DNA from: Cordylochernes scorpioides
Lineage: Eukaryota > Arthropoda > Arachnida > Pseudoscorpiones > Chernetidae
Direction: 5' to 3'
Length of the DNA: 64,000 bases
Assembly: GCA_030710605.1 (NCBI GenBank)
Contig: CP092877.1
Location: forward strand, 73,245,006 to 73,309,005
Part shown: piece after piece, positions 40,747-51,524 of the stretch
How the letters are laid out: each line of letters opens with the position of its first letter
Numbering within the stretch: the first letter of the stretch is position 1
The notes under the pieces: model-generated
Databases searched by the model: none
What the model saw: only the letters and a program-made list of their open reading frames with translations
Told to the model about the DNA's origin: nothing
Program-made: the position numbers and the translations under genes

Positions 40747-41110
40747 AGCTAACCGGCTGGTGATGCATGTTACAGCAGCGCCCCCACCACCGCCACCCAA
40801 ACAAACTCAACCGAAGAAGAAAGCAGAGAAAAAGGTGGCCCCTCCTCCTCCACCACCTAAGGTGGTGTCCCCCAAGGTAGTAGCCAAGAAACAGGGCAAA
40901 ATGCTTAGGTTGCGCAAGTCCCCAGGAAGGCAAGCAGCTGCAGCCCCTGCGCCACCTGTACTGATGCCCGTTGAGGTGCCGCAAGATCCTCCTAACCCCG
41001 AGGACAGCCAACCTCCCGTACTCCAGCAGGTTGCCACTGCAGCTCACCGCAAGAAGAGACGTTTTCGGAATAAGACCGGCTTTGACATGATCCATAAATA
41101 CCGGAAAAAG
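40747..41110 (+). CDS. KAT6: KAT6 exon 17: Pro/Lys-rich linker (5' boundary uncertain)
   Basis: Residues 1128-1249: repeated Pro runs (TAAPPPPPPKQTQPKKKAEK), VAKKQGKMLRLRKSPGRQ, ending RRFRNKTGFDMIHKYRKK at AAG|GTAATG, phase 0. From exon 16 (2 nt left), an acceptor cctcctactaag| at 40746 keeps the frame. The better-looking gcatgttacag| at 40774 would not, unless a small exon is missed. The chosen acceptor's pyrimidine tract is the target duplication of the adjoining LINE. Confidence 0.75.
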
Positions 41111-41224
41111 GTAATGGATACAGTATGATTGGGGAGTAGAAAGGTTAAAGGGGTACCAATTGTAATTTTGGAAGTTTCCAAACCATTTTTAAAAAATTAT
41201 AGTTTCCATCATTCTTGGTACCAA

Positions 41225-41487
41225 ATAGAAAACCCCAGAAAACAGACCCTCCAACTAAACAGAAGGAAGTCGACACAGTTGGCCAGATGGAAATCTGGTC
41301 ACCTGCGCCCTCTAGTCTATAAAGAGGGAGCCAAAAGCTTCCCCATGTCATGCACTAGGTGCAAAACCGAAGAGGTCACTCCCCAACATTTACTAAATTG
41401 CATTGGAAAGGACAAAAGATCCCTGTACAGAGAACCAAGAAGAGTTCTTGAGCTTCTTTACGAGCACGACCTCCAAGATCTTGTCTA
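41225..41487 (+). mobile_element. LINE ORF2 C-terminal fragment, family D
   Basis: The + strand reads TQLARWKSGHLRPLVYKEGA, CTRCKTEEVTPQHLLNCIGK, and RVLELLYEHDLQDLV then stop. Same architecture as families B and C but a distinct sequence. Confidence 0.65.
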
Positions 41488-41699
41488 ATTTAGACTAAAA
41501 AGGAAATTCTCTCTCTCTTTCTTCATTGATATATATATAGGGATGACGTCATGTACGGGGTTTGTTGGGTGCATGGAGTAAAGAAATAGTACCTTTGTAA
41601 TCTTTTCTATTAATTCTTCTCTTCTTCTTTCTTATCTCCACTCAATCATATCAGGATATCAAGTTGTGACCCTTGATGGTGTCTGTTTGACAACCATCA

Positions 41700-41985
41700 T
41701 GATTGGGTGAAGTAGAATGCCTTTGTCATTAAGACTGGAAGCATTACTCAGTAGCAGGCCGACTTAGCTCCAAATGAAATGGCCGTCTCTGACAAGAGGA
41801 ACAGGCACCATGTGCAGCCGCTCCCAACATGGAGTACAAACGCTGCTCATCCTGTATCCCTGGATTAGGAGCCTTAACAGGGTACTATCAGCCGGGCCAG
41901 CTGAGCCCAGGTTTTTTACCGAGCTTGTTACTGCTCCCCCTCTTCCTTTTTTATCCGGGCTTGGGACCGGCAAAGGTGGAGTTTC
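41700..41985 (+). repeat. Repeat R1 copy
   Basis: gggtgaagtagaatgccttt to gggcttgggaccggcaaagg. Confidence 0.6.
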
Positions 41986-42351
41986 TATTAATTCTTGAAG
42001 TTTTTAAAGAGAAAAAAATATATACTTTTATGATAAAATTATTTTTTTATTTTAATAATGAAATTAAAGCAGAAAAAAATTAAAGATATTATGCTAACAT
42101 ATTTACAATCAGAAAACCAACTAACCTGAGTGCATCTAGCGCTTCTCAGCAAAAACTATTATTCTCATTTTAACCTACAAGACATATGCAAATCATCTAT
42201 TGTAGATCAATCTGGCACAAGAATTTACATATATAACTCTTGGATTTCAACAAGCAATATTTTAAATATACAAATTTTTAAACAATGGAATTTACACATA
42301 ATAAAGATTTTACCATTTAATAAAGACAATGAAAGTTTAAACATCTATATA

Positions 42352-43765
42352 CACTGCGTGACATTGAAAATGGAACACCAAGAAATAGTGGCCAGAAAGT
42401 GATGAAACTCGGCAGACAGAGAGAGACAGGGACGAACAATAAGTGATCTTTATTTCAAAATGATAGTCATAATACAGAGCGAGAACGGCGTCGGCTTAGT
42501 AGCAAGTAGGACCACCGCGGACGGCGATGCACGCAGCAACACGTCTAGGTAGAGAGTCAGAGTACGGATGGCGTCCTGAGGGATGGCTCTCCATTCCCTC
42601 TCAACCATTTGCCACAGTTCGTCTTCTGAACGCGGCTGTGGCAAGGCATGCAAATGGCGTCCAATGATGTCCCAGACGTGCTCGATTGGTGAGAGATCAG
42701 GAGAGTACGGTGGCCAGGGAAGCATCTGTACATCTTGCAGAGCTTGTTGGCTAATGCGAGCAGTGTGAGGTCGGGCGTTATCCTGCTGATAAAGGGCATT
42801 GGGTACCCCCTGATGGTAGGGGAGTGTCACCGGTCGCAGCACATCATCAACGTATCGTTGGGCCGTCATAGTGCCCTGAATACGAAGTAAAGGTGACCTG
42901 GAATCATACGCAATTGCGCCCCAAACCATGATTCCACGTTGTCGCATGGTGGGGCGTTCCACAATTGCTGCCGGATTGGACCTTTCTCCACATCGACGCC
43001 ACACGCGTACACGGCGACTATCACTGGACAAGCAGAAACGCGACTCATCTGAGAACACGACCCTGTGCCATTCCGTCATCCACGTCGATCTAGCCCGGCA
43101 CCATTCCAAACGTTGGCGCCTATTCGGTGGGGTCAATGGCAGTCTTCTTAGCGGACGGCATGAGTGCAAGCCATTAGCAACCAATTGACGGGAAATGGTT
43201 CTGGTCGAGATGGAATGATCTAGGGTGTCTTGCACATGTTGCAGGATGGTGGTACAAGTGGCTTGTGGGGCCGCCACTGCTTGTCGAAGGATACGCCGAT
43301 CCACACGTGCTGACGTCACTCTGGTTGCACCGACATTCCTATAAATTGCCACATTTCCTTGTTCCAACCATCTTCTCCACAGTCGGTGCACCGTGGACGC
43401 ACCAAGGTGTTTATCAGCTGCGATTTGACGTATGGACCAACCTGCCTTTTCAGTCCGATCACCATGCCCCTCGTAAAAGCGTCTGTCTGCTTGAACTGCC
43501 TCCATTTACGATGACCTGGCATTCTCTGTTATTACACGTGTCTTTTGACACAAGAACAAAATTTCTACAATGATTTTCCTTGAAGAAATAACGACACGAA
43601 TACTGTCCTTTCTGCAAGTTCCTTCCCTTATATCTTACTCCATGTGCGCACGAGAGCTGCGCATTTTACATCATTTGCATAACTCGGTTAGGCGCGTCTA
43701 CCCTGAAATTTGCATAATTTTCTGGCCACTATTTCTTGGTGTTCCATTTTCAATGTCACGCAGTG
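42352..43765 (-). mobile_element. Tc1-type DNA transposon, full length but frameshifted
   Basis: TIRs of about 47 bp: cactgcgtgacattgaaaat..ggccagaaa at the left and its mirror ending caatgtcacgcagtg at the right, flanked by TA. At 1,414 bp it is the expected size for Tc1. It lies in KAT6 intron 17. Confidence 0.9.
42480..43522 (-). pseudogene. Tc1-type transposase with two frameshifts
   Basis: Start MPGHRKWRQFKQTDAFTRG at 43522. The frame shifts near 43450 into AGWSIRQIAADKHLGASTVH, a paired-like HTH domain. Catalytic motifs: VVFSDESRF (first Asp), LYQQDNARPHTA (second Asp), PYSPDLSPIEHVWD (Glu), with 32 residues between the second Asp and Glu in this copy (34 is usual for Tc1). A second shift near 42560 moves the C-terminal RRVAACIAVRGG-type end out of frame. 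Inactive unless the shifts are assembly errors. Confidence 0.85.
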
Positions 43766-43894
43766 TATATAAAAATCAATGTATGTATGTTTGTTTGTCC
43801 GGTATACAAATTTGCAGTAGTTCACTAATTCAAACCAAAATTTCCATACATAGGTAAAAAAATACAGGGAAGACAATAGGCTATTTTAAAAAAT

Positions 43895-44900
43895 ATATAA
43901 ATCAACTAGCGGATGTACCCGGCTTCGCCCGTGTTTTACCCGAGTAAAGGTTTGTCTAATGAATCTCTCGATAAAGTGAACATTTTTTCCCGGTCCCTTG
44001 AAAAATACTCGATAAGTTGAATAAAATCAATATTAATCGGTACCCGAGTAAAGGTTTGTCTAACGAACATTTTTTAAAAACAATTCTCTATAAACTTAAA
44101 AAAAGAAATAGATATATTTTGATAATTTGAAACTCGTAAATTTGAATCTCTCGATAAAGTGATCATTTTTTCCCGGTCCCTGTGTGCCGTGTCATTCTGA
44201 ATTTTGTCTTTCCTAATTTTCTACATTACAAAATCATCGTTTTATCTAGTGAACATTTTTTCTCGGTCCCTTGAAAAATACTCAATAAGGTTGAATAAAT
44301 TCATGGTCGTTTATGGAAGATGGACGAAGTTCCCGGAGGTCATCTTGGGCAAGCTCCAGTGAGGCTTTTTTTCTTGTCTAATTGGCACAGCTGTGTCACC
44401 AACTCTGCCCTGATTGGTCGGTGGGTACTTGGACTGGCCATATGGCCGGCTGCCGGACGAATCCATTCTCTCGACGGGGTGGGGCAGATCTAAGCCTATC
44501 TCCGTCGCAAGGTGGCGCTGCTTGCGAGTTAAAGCTACAAATCTGCAAATAACTCTAAGGATATTAAAGATATTCAAGATATTATTTTTCGAAAACCTTT
44601 CCGGGGATATGCCTAATAATATCCCAAAATTTCACGGCGATTGGATGTACAGTTTTTGAATCTATAGAGTACACACAGACAGACATTCATTTTTATATAT
44701 ATATATAGATTATTAAAACTATATATTAAAATTATTCTACTTAGCTCACGAACAGCGCCCTCTATCAAAGATTAAATTATGCTGATGCAAACAAATAGAC
44801 AATTATAAAAAAAAAAAACTTATCTAAATATATATCACTCGGGTAGATATGCACACGGGTCAATCCCGGGGCGAAGCCCGGATCACCCGTCTAGTTTAAC
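43895..44900. mobile_element. Region bounded by two inverted Helitron-like 3' ends
   Basis: At 43906-43909 CTAG followed (+) by cggatgtacccggcttcgcc; at 44891-44894 CTAG preceded by a cgggg..cgaagcccg hairpin. Each resembles the Helitron end at 31900 (hairpin then CTAG, then T). Between them: diverged repeats of cgataa.gtgaacatttttt at about 43972, 44155 and 44250, and a segment at about 44290-44710 ending in an acacagacagacattcattt tail. Confidence 0.45.
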
Positions 44901-45264
44901 AATAAAGATGAAAACATCCAACAGGGTTTTATACCCCGCTGAGAGGAGGGAGGTGGTTGAGACACTCTCGCCTGAACACAAGAAAATTCTGTGTGAATTC
45001 CTCAATATTGCCATTGGGCATGTTGGAGACAAAAACTGGATAATAAACAAAGGCCTGTCCACACTCAAGGAGGCTTGTAACTCCTGATAATATCCAGATG
45101 TCCCTTCAGAGAAGGCTTCTTCTGGTGTAAATATATTTCATCTTTATTACAATACTGTATTTTACTTGATTATTTTGATGTTGACTAGGAGTCAATAAAC
45201 CTTTTTCATTGTCTTTATTGAGATTCTGTTGATTCGGAGTAACCTAACAACTTGTGGTTTACAG

Positions 45265-47343
45265 GCTCTCCAGAGAAAGAAGATCCTTGCCAGGCAGATT
45301 GCAGCCTCCGCCCCTCAACAAGTTGAAAAAGAGCAGGCTGCACCTCCCCTCGTGAAGGAAGAGGAAGATCCACCGCCTCCAGTGATCACAGAAGAGGACG
45401 TGGAACCAGCTGAGGCCACCCCACCAGTAGAGAACACTGTGGAGGAAGAGATGGTGGTGGAAGAGGCTGAAGCTTGCACCATACCAGCCTCCCCTGTGGT
45501 GGAGGAAGAAGAGATGCCAGAAGAAAAGCAAGAAGTTCAACCACCAGAAAAGGAAGATCTTCCAAAAGAACAGGAGGTGGCAACAGAAGAGTTAGCACCT
45601 CAGTTAGAGGAAGTGACTGAAAATATGCAAGTGGATGAGGGAGAAGATTCCCAAGATCTAGAAGAAGAAGAAGATGAGGAGGAGACAGAACAAGATGACA
45701 CAGAAAATGTCAGCATGGCAGAAGAAGGGACAAGGGAAGAGAGTGCGATGCAAGAATGCCCCCAACTAGAACAAACTGAAGAAAGTTCTTGTCTCACCCC
45801 TTCCCCGGCTGAGGAAGCTGTCAGGAATCTGATTGAGGAGGAGCGGCAGAGTGAGGTGTTCCAGCGGGCCTCCCCCGAGCCCCAGCCGCCCCAAGTCATC
45901 ATCCATACCAAAGAGATGGAAGAGGAATCGAGCCGTGCCGTGATGGAACTGTCCAAGGACAGCTTGCCTTCCTCCCAGAACCTGGACGACAACAACAATG
46001 CCAGTGCAGACATTGACCTGGACCAGTTCAAGGTGGTAGCCCCTGCTGCAGCAGCAGTGGTCAGGCAAGAGTTGGTCTACAGGGAGAAGTCCCCTGTCAT
46101 CACGGAGGAGGAGCTCCCGCCTTCCATCAACATGCCCCTCACCCCCATCACTCCAAGCCCTACAGCCCCACCCCTCTCCTGCAGGAGCCACAATCCACAG
46201 ACAAATCAAAATTCAGATGATCTCTCAGAGTCAGACATCCAGATGAACTTCTGTACCCTGGAGAATGAACTGAAGAGGTACAGTCCTGCAGTGCCGGAGA
46301 CAGTGATCCGTTCCAGTCAGCCGTTTGAGCAGAACTGTATATCTAGCAGCATCCAGGTGTTGGAAGATAACGGCCACATGGAGAATGGAGTCTGTTCCGT
46401 TATAGCCACCTCTGTGCCGGGACTGGGGAAGCCAGAGATGGGGGTCTATACTCCGGAATCTTCCACCAACAGCGTGACCTCCGGCTATGGTTCGGTGGAG
46501 TTGGATGTGACCCAGCTGGGACTGGAGTCTCCAGCCTCAATCAGCAGTACAGAAGCTGCGCCCCATCATACGCCACCGTACTTGGAGGGCTACAGCTCTC
46601 CGCAGCCCGCTGTGGCCCAGCCCATACAGAGGCAACACCGCACAATCCATCACCAGCCCCCTCCACAACAACAGCAGCATCACCACGCTCCCCCTCCTGC
46701 CTCCTCTTTTGTCCAGTCCAGCGTGGTGAGCATGAACGCCACCGCAGTAAATACTCTGTTTGTCGGACACAGCCACACCAGCTACATCAACGCAGTCAAC
46801 ATGCAGGCTACAGCTGGCCCAGCCACCAACTACATGGTACAGGTACCAGTGGCCACCTTCGCAACAGTACCCACGCAACCTGCGCAACGCCTCACTCACA
46901 TGGTTCCCTCACCCGGCCCCTTCCACCTGCAGGCCTACCAACAACAGCCTGCCAACTCCAGCTGTAGCCTTGCCAAGCTACAACAGCTGACCAATGGCAT
47001 CACAGAACAGCAACCCTCTCTGACTCCACCCCCTCCCCGTGCCATCGCCCCTGCCCCACCCAACTACAACACCACACAGAGGGGTTACCGCCAACATAGC
47101 TGCCAGAGTATCAACGGCATGAGCTACCGCATGCAACCAGCCACCTCCACCTCCTACATCACCAACGCCACCGGCTTCATCAACCAAGTTCCTTTACAGA
47201 TGGTGAGCCATCCAACAGTAACAACGGCGCAGAACCAGTACCACCATCACCATCCGCAGGAGCCGTTACGTTCGGCGCAGCACCAATATTACAGCTACAT
47301 CAACGGGGGTCTATCCCCACTTAACTCTGTCATGAGGCGATGA
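45265..47343 (+). CDS. KAT6: KAT6 exon 18: acidic region, Ser/Pro-rich and Q/H-rich C-terminal tail, stop
   Basis: Acceptor cttgtggtttacag|, phase 0; 692 codons plus TGA at 47341-47343. Residues 1250-1941: ALQRKKILARQIAASAP, a long Glu-rich block (LEEEEDEEETEQDDTENVSM), then Ser/Pro and Gln/His-rich stretches. PESSTNSVTSGYGSVELDV resembles the SGFSDLGS-type motif, and SCSLAKLQQLTNGI matches human FSLAKLQQLTN. It ends SVMRR; vertebrate KAT6A/B end MRR. This is the transactivation (Ser/Met-type) tail. Confidence 0.96.
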   Translation, partial: ALQRKKILARQIAASAPQQVEKEQAAPPLVKEEEDPPPPVITEEDVEPAEATPPVENTVEEEMVVEEAEACTIPASPVVEEEEMPEEKQEVQPPEKEDLPKEQEVATEELAPQLEEVTENMQVDEGEDSQDLEEEEDEEETEQDDTENVSMAEEGTREESAMQECPQLEQTEESSCLTPSPAEEAVRNLIEEERQSEVFQRASPEPQPPQVIIHTKEMEEESSRAVMELSKDSLPSSQNLDDNNNASADIDLDQFKVVAPAAAAVVRQELVYREKSPVITEEELPPSINMPLTPITPSPTAPPLSCRSHNPQTNQNSDDLSESDIQMNFCTLENELKRYSPAVPETVIRSSQPFEQNCISSSIQVLEDNGHMENGVCSVIATSVPGLGKPEMGVYTPESSTNSVTSGYGSVELDVTQLGLESPASISSTEAAPHHTPPYLEGYSSPQPAVAQPIQRQHRTIHHQPPPQQQQHHHAPPPASSFVQSSVVSMNATAVNTLFVGHSHTSYINAVNMQATAGPATNYMVQVPVATFATVPTQPAQRLTHMVPSPGPFHLQAYQQQPANSSCSLAKLQQLTNGITEQQPSLTPPPPRAIAPAPPNYNTTQRGYRQHSCQSINGMSYRMQPATSTSYITNATGFINQVPLQMVSHPTVTTAQNQYHHHHPQEPLRSAQHQYYSYINGGLSPLNSVMRR

Positions 47344-47985
47344 AAACCTCATGTTGTAAATACAGCAGGACATAATGTACATATTTCTATACACACACCC
47401 ACAGATTATGTATTAAAATTATTAGGTATTATTATTATTATAAATCATGAAAAGATATTTTTTAGCCTAGTAACAATACTTTTAATTTCTATTGCATTTT
47501 TTTTTTTGTCATCATGTGGATTATATTAAAAAAAAAAGGACCTAAAAAATTAGATTTTTATTTTAATAATTATTTATATGAATTATATATTAAAAAGATT
47601 TTTTTATTATTATTTTAATCTTTAAATTGTCTACCATTATCCTCTCCTGTTACATCTTTCTATATATATATTCTTAAATCCATTGTGAATATAGTTTTTT
47701 TCTTTATCCTCTTCTTCTTTTTCTTCATGACTATATTATTAATTATTATTATATAGTTCCATTATTATTGTTTTTTGTTTTTAAGCATTATATTCATCTC
47801 TCTTTGTGTTTTATTTTTTAATTATTCATCAGCTGAGAGTTAGAAGAAAGCACAACACCCACGACGTAGTTAATCAACCCAGCCAACCACTACTCCTTAC
47901 AATGGTTTGTTTAACCCCTCTCCTCTCCTCTCCCCCCTAATCCTCCATTCCATTGGAAACAATAAAAGTAGAAGAATCTATTTTT
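47344..47985 (+). other. KAT6 3' UTR
   Basis: AT-rich, about 640 bp. A proximal attaaa (47412-47417) and a canonical aataaa (47961-47966) followed by T/GT-rich sequence (ttttttgagtaagttttgtg) mark the probable end. Confidence 0.7.
47961..47966 (+). promoter_or_regulatory. Polyadenylation signal AATAAA
   Basis: Canonical hexamer with GT-rich downstream sequence at 47981-48005; 618 bp after the stop codon. Confidence 0.7.
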
Positions 47986-48128
47986 TGAGTAAGTTTTGTG
48001 CCTTGGTGCAAACTTCTATTGCTGCTGTACAAAAATCCTTGTTCTGTTCTTAACATTAAATGTCTTGCATTTACACAATAGCATTGTGTTGTCTCTTTTT
48101 TATTATTATTATTATCTATTTACACCCG

Positions 48129-48595
48129 ATTGTTGTTTGATGTGTGTAACATTGTTACATTGTAATGTTATATTGTGAAATAATTGCAAAGGAATTTAAA
48201 CAGTATACACCTATCCCCCGATTTACACGGTACTTGTTTTACACGTTTTCACTTTTACACGGTTTTCCAAATAAGTTTTTTTTTTTTTATCGCACTATAC
48301 TAAATGCTACTGTGATTGAACACATGCGCTGTGTACACATCTCACGAGAAATCCCGAGCTTATGTGATGACTACATATTTTAACCTGTCAATGCATTTTA
48401 TTTTTATTTCTGTGTACACCTATCCCCCGATTTACACGTTTTTCTCAGGAACGTATCTACCGTGTAAATCGGGGGATAGGTGTATGTAAATAGAAATAAT
48501 TGCAAAAAGTTTCTTTATTCAGTTAAAAATGGCAAGCTTTCAAGTGTTAGCTCATCATCAGGCCAATTGTTTCGCAAATTCCTACAATATATATA
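48129..48595. repeat. Repeat unit D1, copy 1 (interrupted by MITE M4)
   Basis: ttgtttgatgtgt.ta..at, tgttacattgtaatgtt and aataattgcaaagga at 48129-48200, then tttctttattcagttaaaaa, tggcaagctttcaagtgtta and ctcatcatcaggccaattgt at 48505-48590. The same order, uninterrupted, is at 48899-49080. Confidence 0.7.
48208..48482. mobile_element. MITE family M4, TA target
   Basis: Left cacctatcccccgatttaca, right tgtaaatcgggggataggtg, perfect inverted ends. An extra internal copy of the left end is at about 48417. Inserted in unit D1 copy 1 only, giving relative age. Confidence 0.75.
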
Positions 48596-48896
48596 TGCTT
48601 ATCCCTAGTACACGTGGTACAGACCATGATAATCATGGTGGGTAGTTAGCGACTGCTTTTTACTGTAAGTGCACCACATGTCCACACATGTGAAAATCAG
48701 CTCGACTTTGCACATACAAATGTGTCAGAGCCCCGTTTGGTTACTTGCACTCGCTGGTGGGGTTGGACTTTTGTAAGAATCAGGGGCCATTGGAGCATTT
48801 TTTTTAAATCAGAAAAAAAAAAAGTGCCCAATGCAGGAATCGAACCCGGGTCGTAGTGGTCGAAAACTAACGGTTTAGAGCATCCTTCCACCTACG
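48595..48896 (-). mobile_element. tRNA-derived SINE (family A), minus strand, near full length
   Basis: tgcttatccctagtacacgt, gaccatgataatcatggtgg, ctcgctggtggggttggact, aatcgaacccgggtcgtag and catccttccacc in order. Confidence 0.85.
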
Positions 48897-48898
48897 CT

Positions 48899-49080
48899 GT
48901 TGTTTGATGTGTATATCATTGTTACATTGTAATGTTTGATTGTAAAATAATTGCAAAGGATTTAAAATGATATCAATCGAAATAATTGCAAAAAGTTTCT
49001 TTATTCAGTTAAAAATGGCAAGCTTTCAAGTGTTAACTCATCATCAGGCCAATTGTTTCGCAAATTCCTATAATATATAT
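48899..49080. repeat. Repeat unit D1, copy 2 (uninterrupted)
   Basis: Gives the pre-insertion sequence for MITE M4. On the minus strand it reads ggcctgatgatgagttaaca then cttgaaagc, a CTGATGA..GAAA arrangement weakly resembling a hammerhead core. Confidence 0.65.
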
Positions 49081-49682
49081 AGAGGTGTAGGAGGTATTTT
49101 TATATATTTACATTTGAAAAAAAAGGTTTAAAAAAATTCTCTGAGAAATACTTTAAATATATATATCCTAAAACTTATTAACTTATAACGGAAATAAAAT
49201 TTATAAAATATGCTATAACTATTGAAAAGATGATTCATTTTTAAATTACAAATAATTAAAGAAAATCTTTGGATGAATGGATGACAGAACTCAACTAGGT
49301 AAAGACTATGGATTTATATCTTTGTTATATGTATTGAGGACACATTGTAAGGTGTAGTTCCACCGATATTGACTGGTTTATATTTGGAACTACACTCATG
49401 CATAAAACTTAAAGAAGTGGAAAATCTTTGATCTTACTGGTTTTTGACGAATGTAAAACACACTTGTAAAACTTCATTCTACACAAAGTTTATAATGTGA
49501 AAAAATAAAAAGGTCAGAGATGTTATATTAAAAATAAAAAAGGCATATCCTGACCAGGAGCACATGTGCTTTTCAGAAGGCAGAGCGCCATCTAGTGGAA
49601 CAGAAATCAACTAAAAGTTTTTAATTTAAATGAAATATACTAAGATGGAATTTTCCAATGATTGCCCTTAATGGTAGAAATA

Positions 49683-49884
49683 CACTCATGGACATAAATT
49701 AAGGAAATTGAAAGTCTTTTATGTCGCCAGTTTATTCTTTTTGAAGGAGACATAGGCAATTTGTTCAAACATGATTATCTTGTATGTTTTCAATAAAGCT
49801 CACTGTAATATCTTTCAGAGTTATTGTCTGAATCCAGATATACATGCTAAAAAGTATAACTTTCCTAAGTTTTGTCCATGAGTG
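49683..49884. mobile_element. MITE family M6, complete copy
   Basis: cactcatggacataaattaa left, cctaagttttgtccatgagt right, flanked by TA. Internal agtatcgtctgaatcc-type sequence as in the 5235-6270 minisatellite. Confidence 0.75.
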
Positions 49885-49900
49885 TATACACACTTAGTTA

Positions 49901-50626
49901 CAAGGGGGGATCAATAAATAAGGTGAATTATCTTATTTCTTAAAAATTGAAAAAGCAAAAATAATTTAAACCACAGAATATTAAAATATAACATCGAGAG
50001 ACTAAGGTGTTCTGTTCTTTTTTCCCACGCGCGGCGCGAGACTTATAAATAAACTAAAATGGAAGCTCCCTTGAAGGATTGCACCACGCTTGAGCAACGT
50101 GCAGTTATTCGTTTCTTGAATGCAGAAGGTATTCAAACATCTCAAATATGCCAAAGAATGAAAAATATCTATGGTGAGTCTTGTTTGTCTCAAAAAACAT
50201 TTATAAATGGGTTAACGAGTTCAAAATGGACGAATTACATGTACCGATATTGATTCATGATAATGCAAGGCCGCATACCTCATGTAAAACTATCTACAAT
50301 CATTAAATTAGGTTTTAAAGTTTTAGAACATCCTGCATATAGTCCAGACCTAGCCCCCTCTGACTATTTCCTTTTTGGACTACTAAAGAAGGAGTTAAAG
50401 GGAAAGCGATTTGACTCGGATGAAGATGTCCAGAAAGTGGTGCACGATTTTTTTCACACGCTTCCTAAGAGTGCCTATAAAGAGGGTATTTACAAGTTGC
50501 CAGAACGATGGAGACGATGTATAGAAAGCCAAGGTGATTATTTTGAATAAATCAAGTCCTAATTTTTAATATCGTTCTTATTTTTTTAATAAATTATAAT
50601 TCACCTTATTTATTGATCCCACCTTG
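49901..50626 (+). mobile_element. Mariner element, internally deleted
   Basis: Ends caaggggggatcaataaata and tatttattgatcccaccttg, inverted and flanked by TA. 726 bp versus about 1.3 kb for a complete mariner. Confidence 0.85.
50059..50550 (+). pseudogene. Mariner transposase remnant
   Basis: N-terminal part 50059-50253 (CTTLEQRAVIRFLNAEG, a HTH start) ends at a stop. The C-terminal part (50257-50550) has LGFKVLEHPAYSPDLAPSDY, FLFGLLKKELKGKRFDSDED and SAYKEGIYKLPERWRRCIES. YSPDLAPSDYFLF is the mariner DD34D motif region. The middle, with the first catalytic Asp, is deleted. Confidence 0.8.
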
Positions 50627-50639
50627 TATCTTATGTGTC

Positions 50640-50736
50640 TAAATAAAGATCACTGTAATATCTTTCATAGTTATTGTCTGAATCCCGATATACATGCTAA
50701 AAGGTACAACTTCCTTAAGTTCTGCCCAAGAGTGTA
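50640..50736. mobile_element. MITE family M6, right half only
   Basis: aatatctttcatagttattg, tctgaatcccgatatacatg and aagttctgcccaagagtg; starts 14 bp after the mariner element. Confidence 0.6.
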
Positions 50737-51064
50737 GAGTTGTATACATCAGCAATTATTCTCATAAGAACAAACACCATGAGTTGGTGAAGTTACAACT
50801 CCCAATATGGGAGTGTAAAATTCATACATCACACACAGACATGCTATTCATGTAAATAGACATCTGGGGTTATTCCCATAATAACAGACCATTAGTTGAT
50901 GTCCCCAACTGTCTATGAGTGTATTTAACATGATGTTTCTTATCCCTTCTTGTGCAAAGAACCCAAGTTGAGAATCCAGGTTTACTACAGGTGGGAAAGA
51001 GATGACGTGTAATTGAAGTAGATGTCTTCTGAGAGTTTTACATACAATGAATGGCTGCTCTCCC

Positions 51065-51350
51065 AACTTCTGGAAACTTAGGAAGTTGTACCTTTTATCA
51101 TGTATATCGGGATTCAGACATCACTCTGAAAGATATTAGTGACCTTTATTGAAGACACACAAGATAATCAATATACACTCATGGACAAAACTTAAGGAAG
51201 TTCTACCTTTTAGCATGTATATCGGGATTCAGACATAACTCTGAAAGATATTAGTGACCTTTATTAAAGACACACAAGATAATAAAGTGTGAACAAACTT
51301 GCTTCTGTCTCCTTAAAAAAAAAAAAAAAATAGACAACAGGTGACATCAA
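51065..51350. mobile_element. MITE family M6, two overlapping left-end copies
   Basis: The left-end sequence (aaggaagtt.taccttttag, catgtatatcgggattcaga, gacctttatt.aagacacac) occurs at 51075-51165 and 51176-51290, a two-unit tandem of the kind expanded at 5235-6270. Then an A-run. Confidence 0.65.
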
Positions 51351-51524
51351 AGACTCGTAGCATCTATAAGAAATCGTCTTCTTGGAGGGAATTCTTGGCA
51401 CGGCGGTGGAATCCTGGAGCCAGTCTCTGAAAATGTTGATCAAAGCACCCATGGCCTTAAGGTCTTCTCGGCGATCTTCAGTTTGTCTTTTCTAATCTAC
51501 CCAACATCTCCACCAAAATGTCAC

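Noticed and set aside
40775..41110. Exon 17 starting at the tacag| acceptor (40774/40775)
   Set aside because: Better-looking acceptor, but phase from exon 16 leads to a stop within about 30 codons; kept as an alternative only if a missing exon is found.
45600..46209. Minus-strand frames of about 145 residues opposite exon 18
   Set aside because: Ser-rich mirror of Glu-rich coding sequence; no domain.
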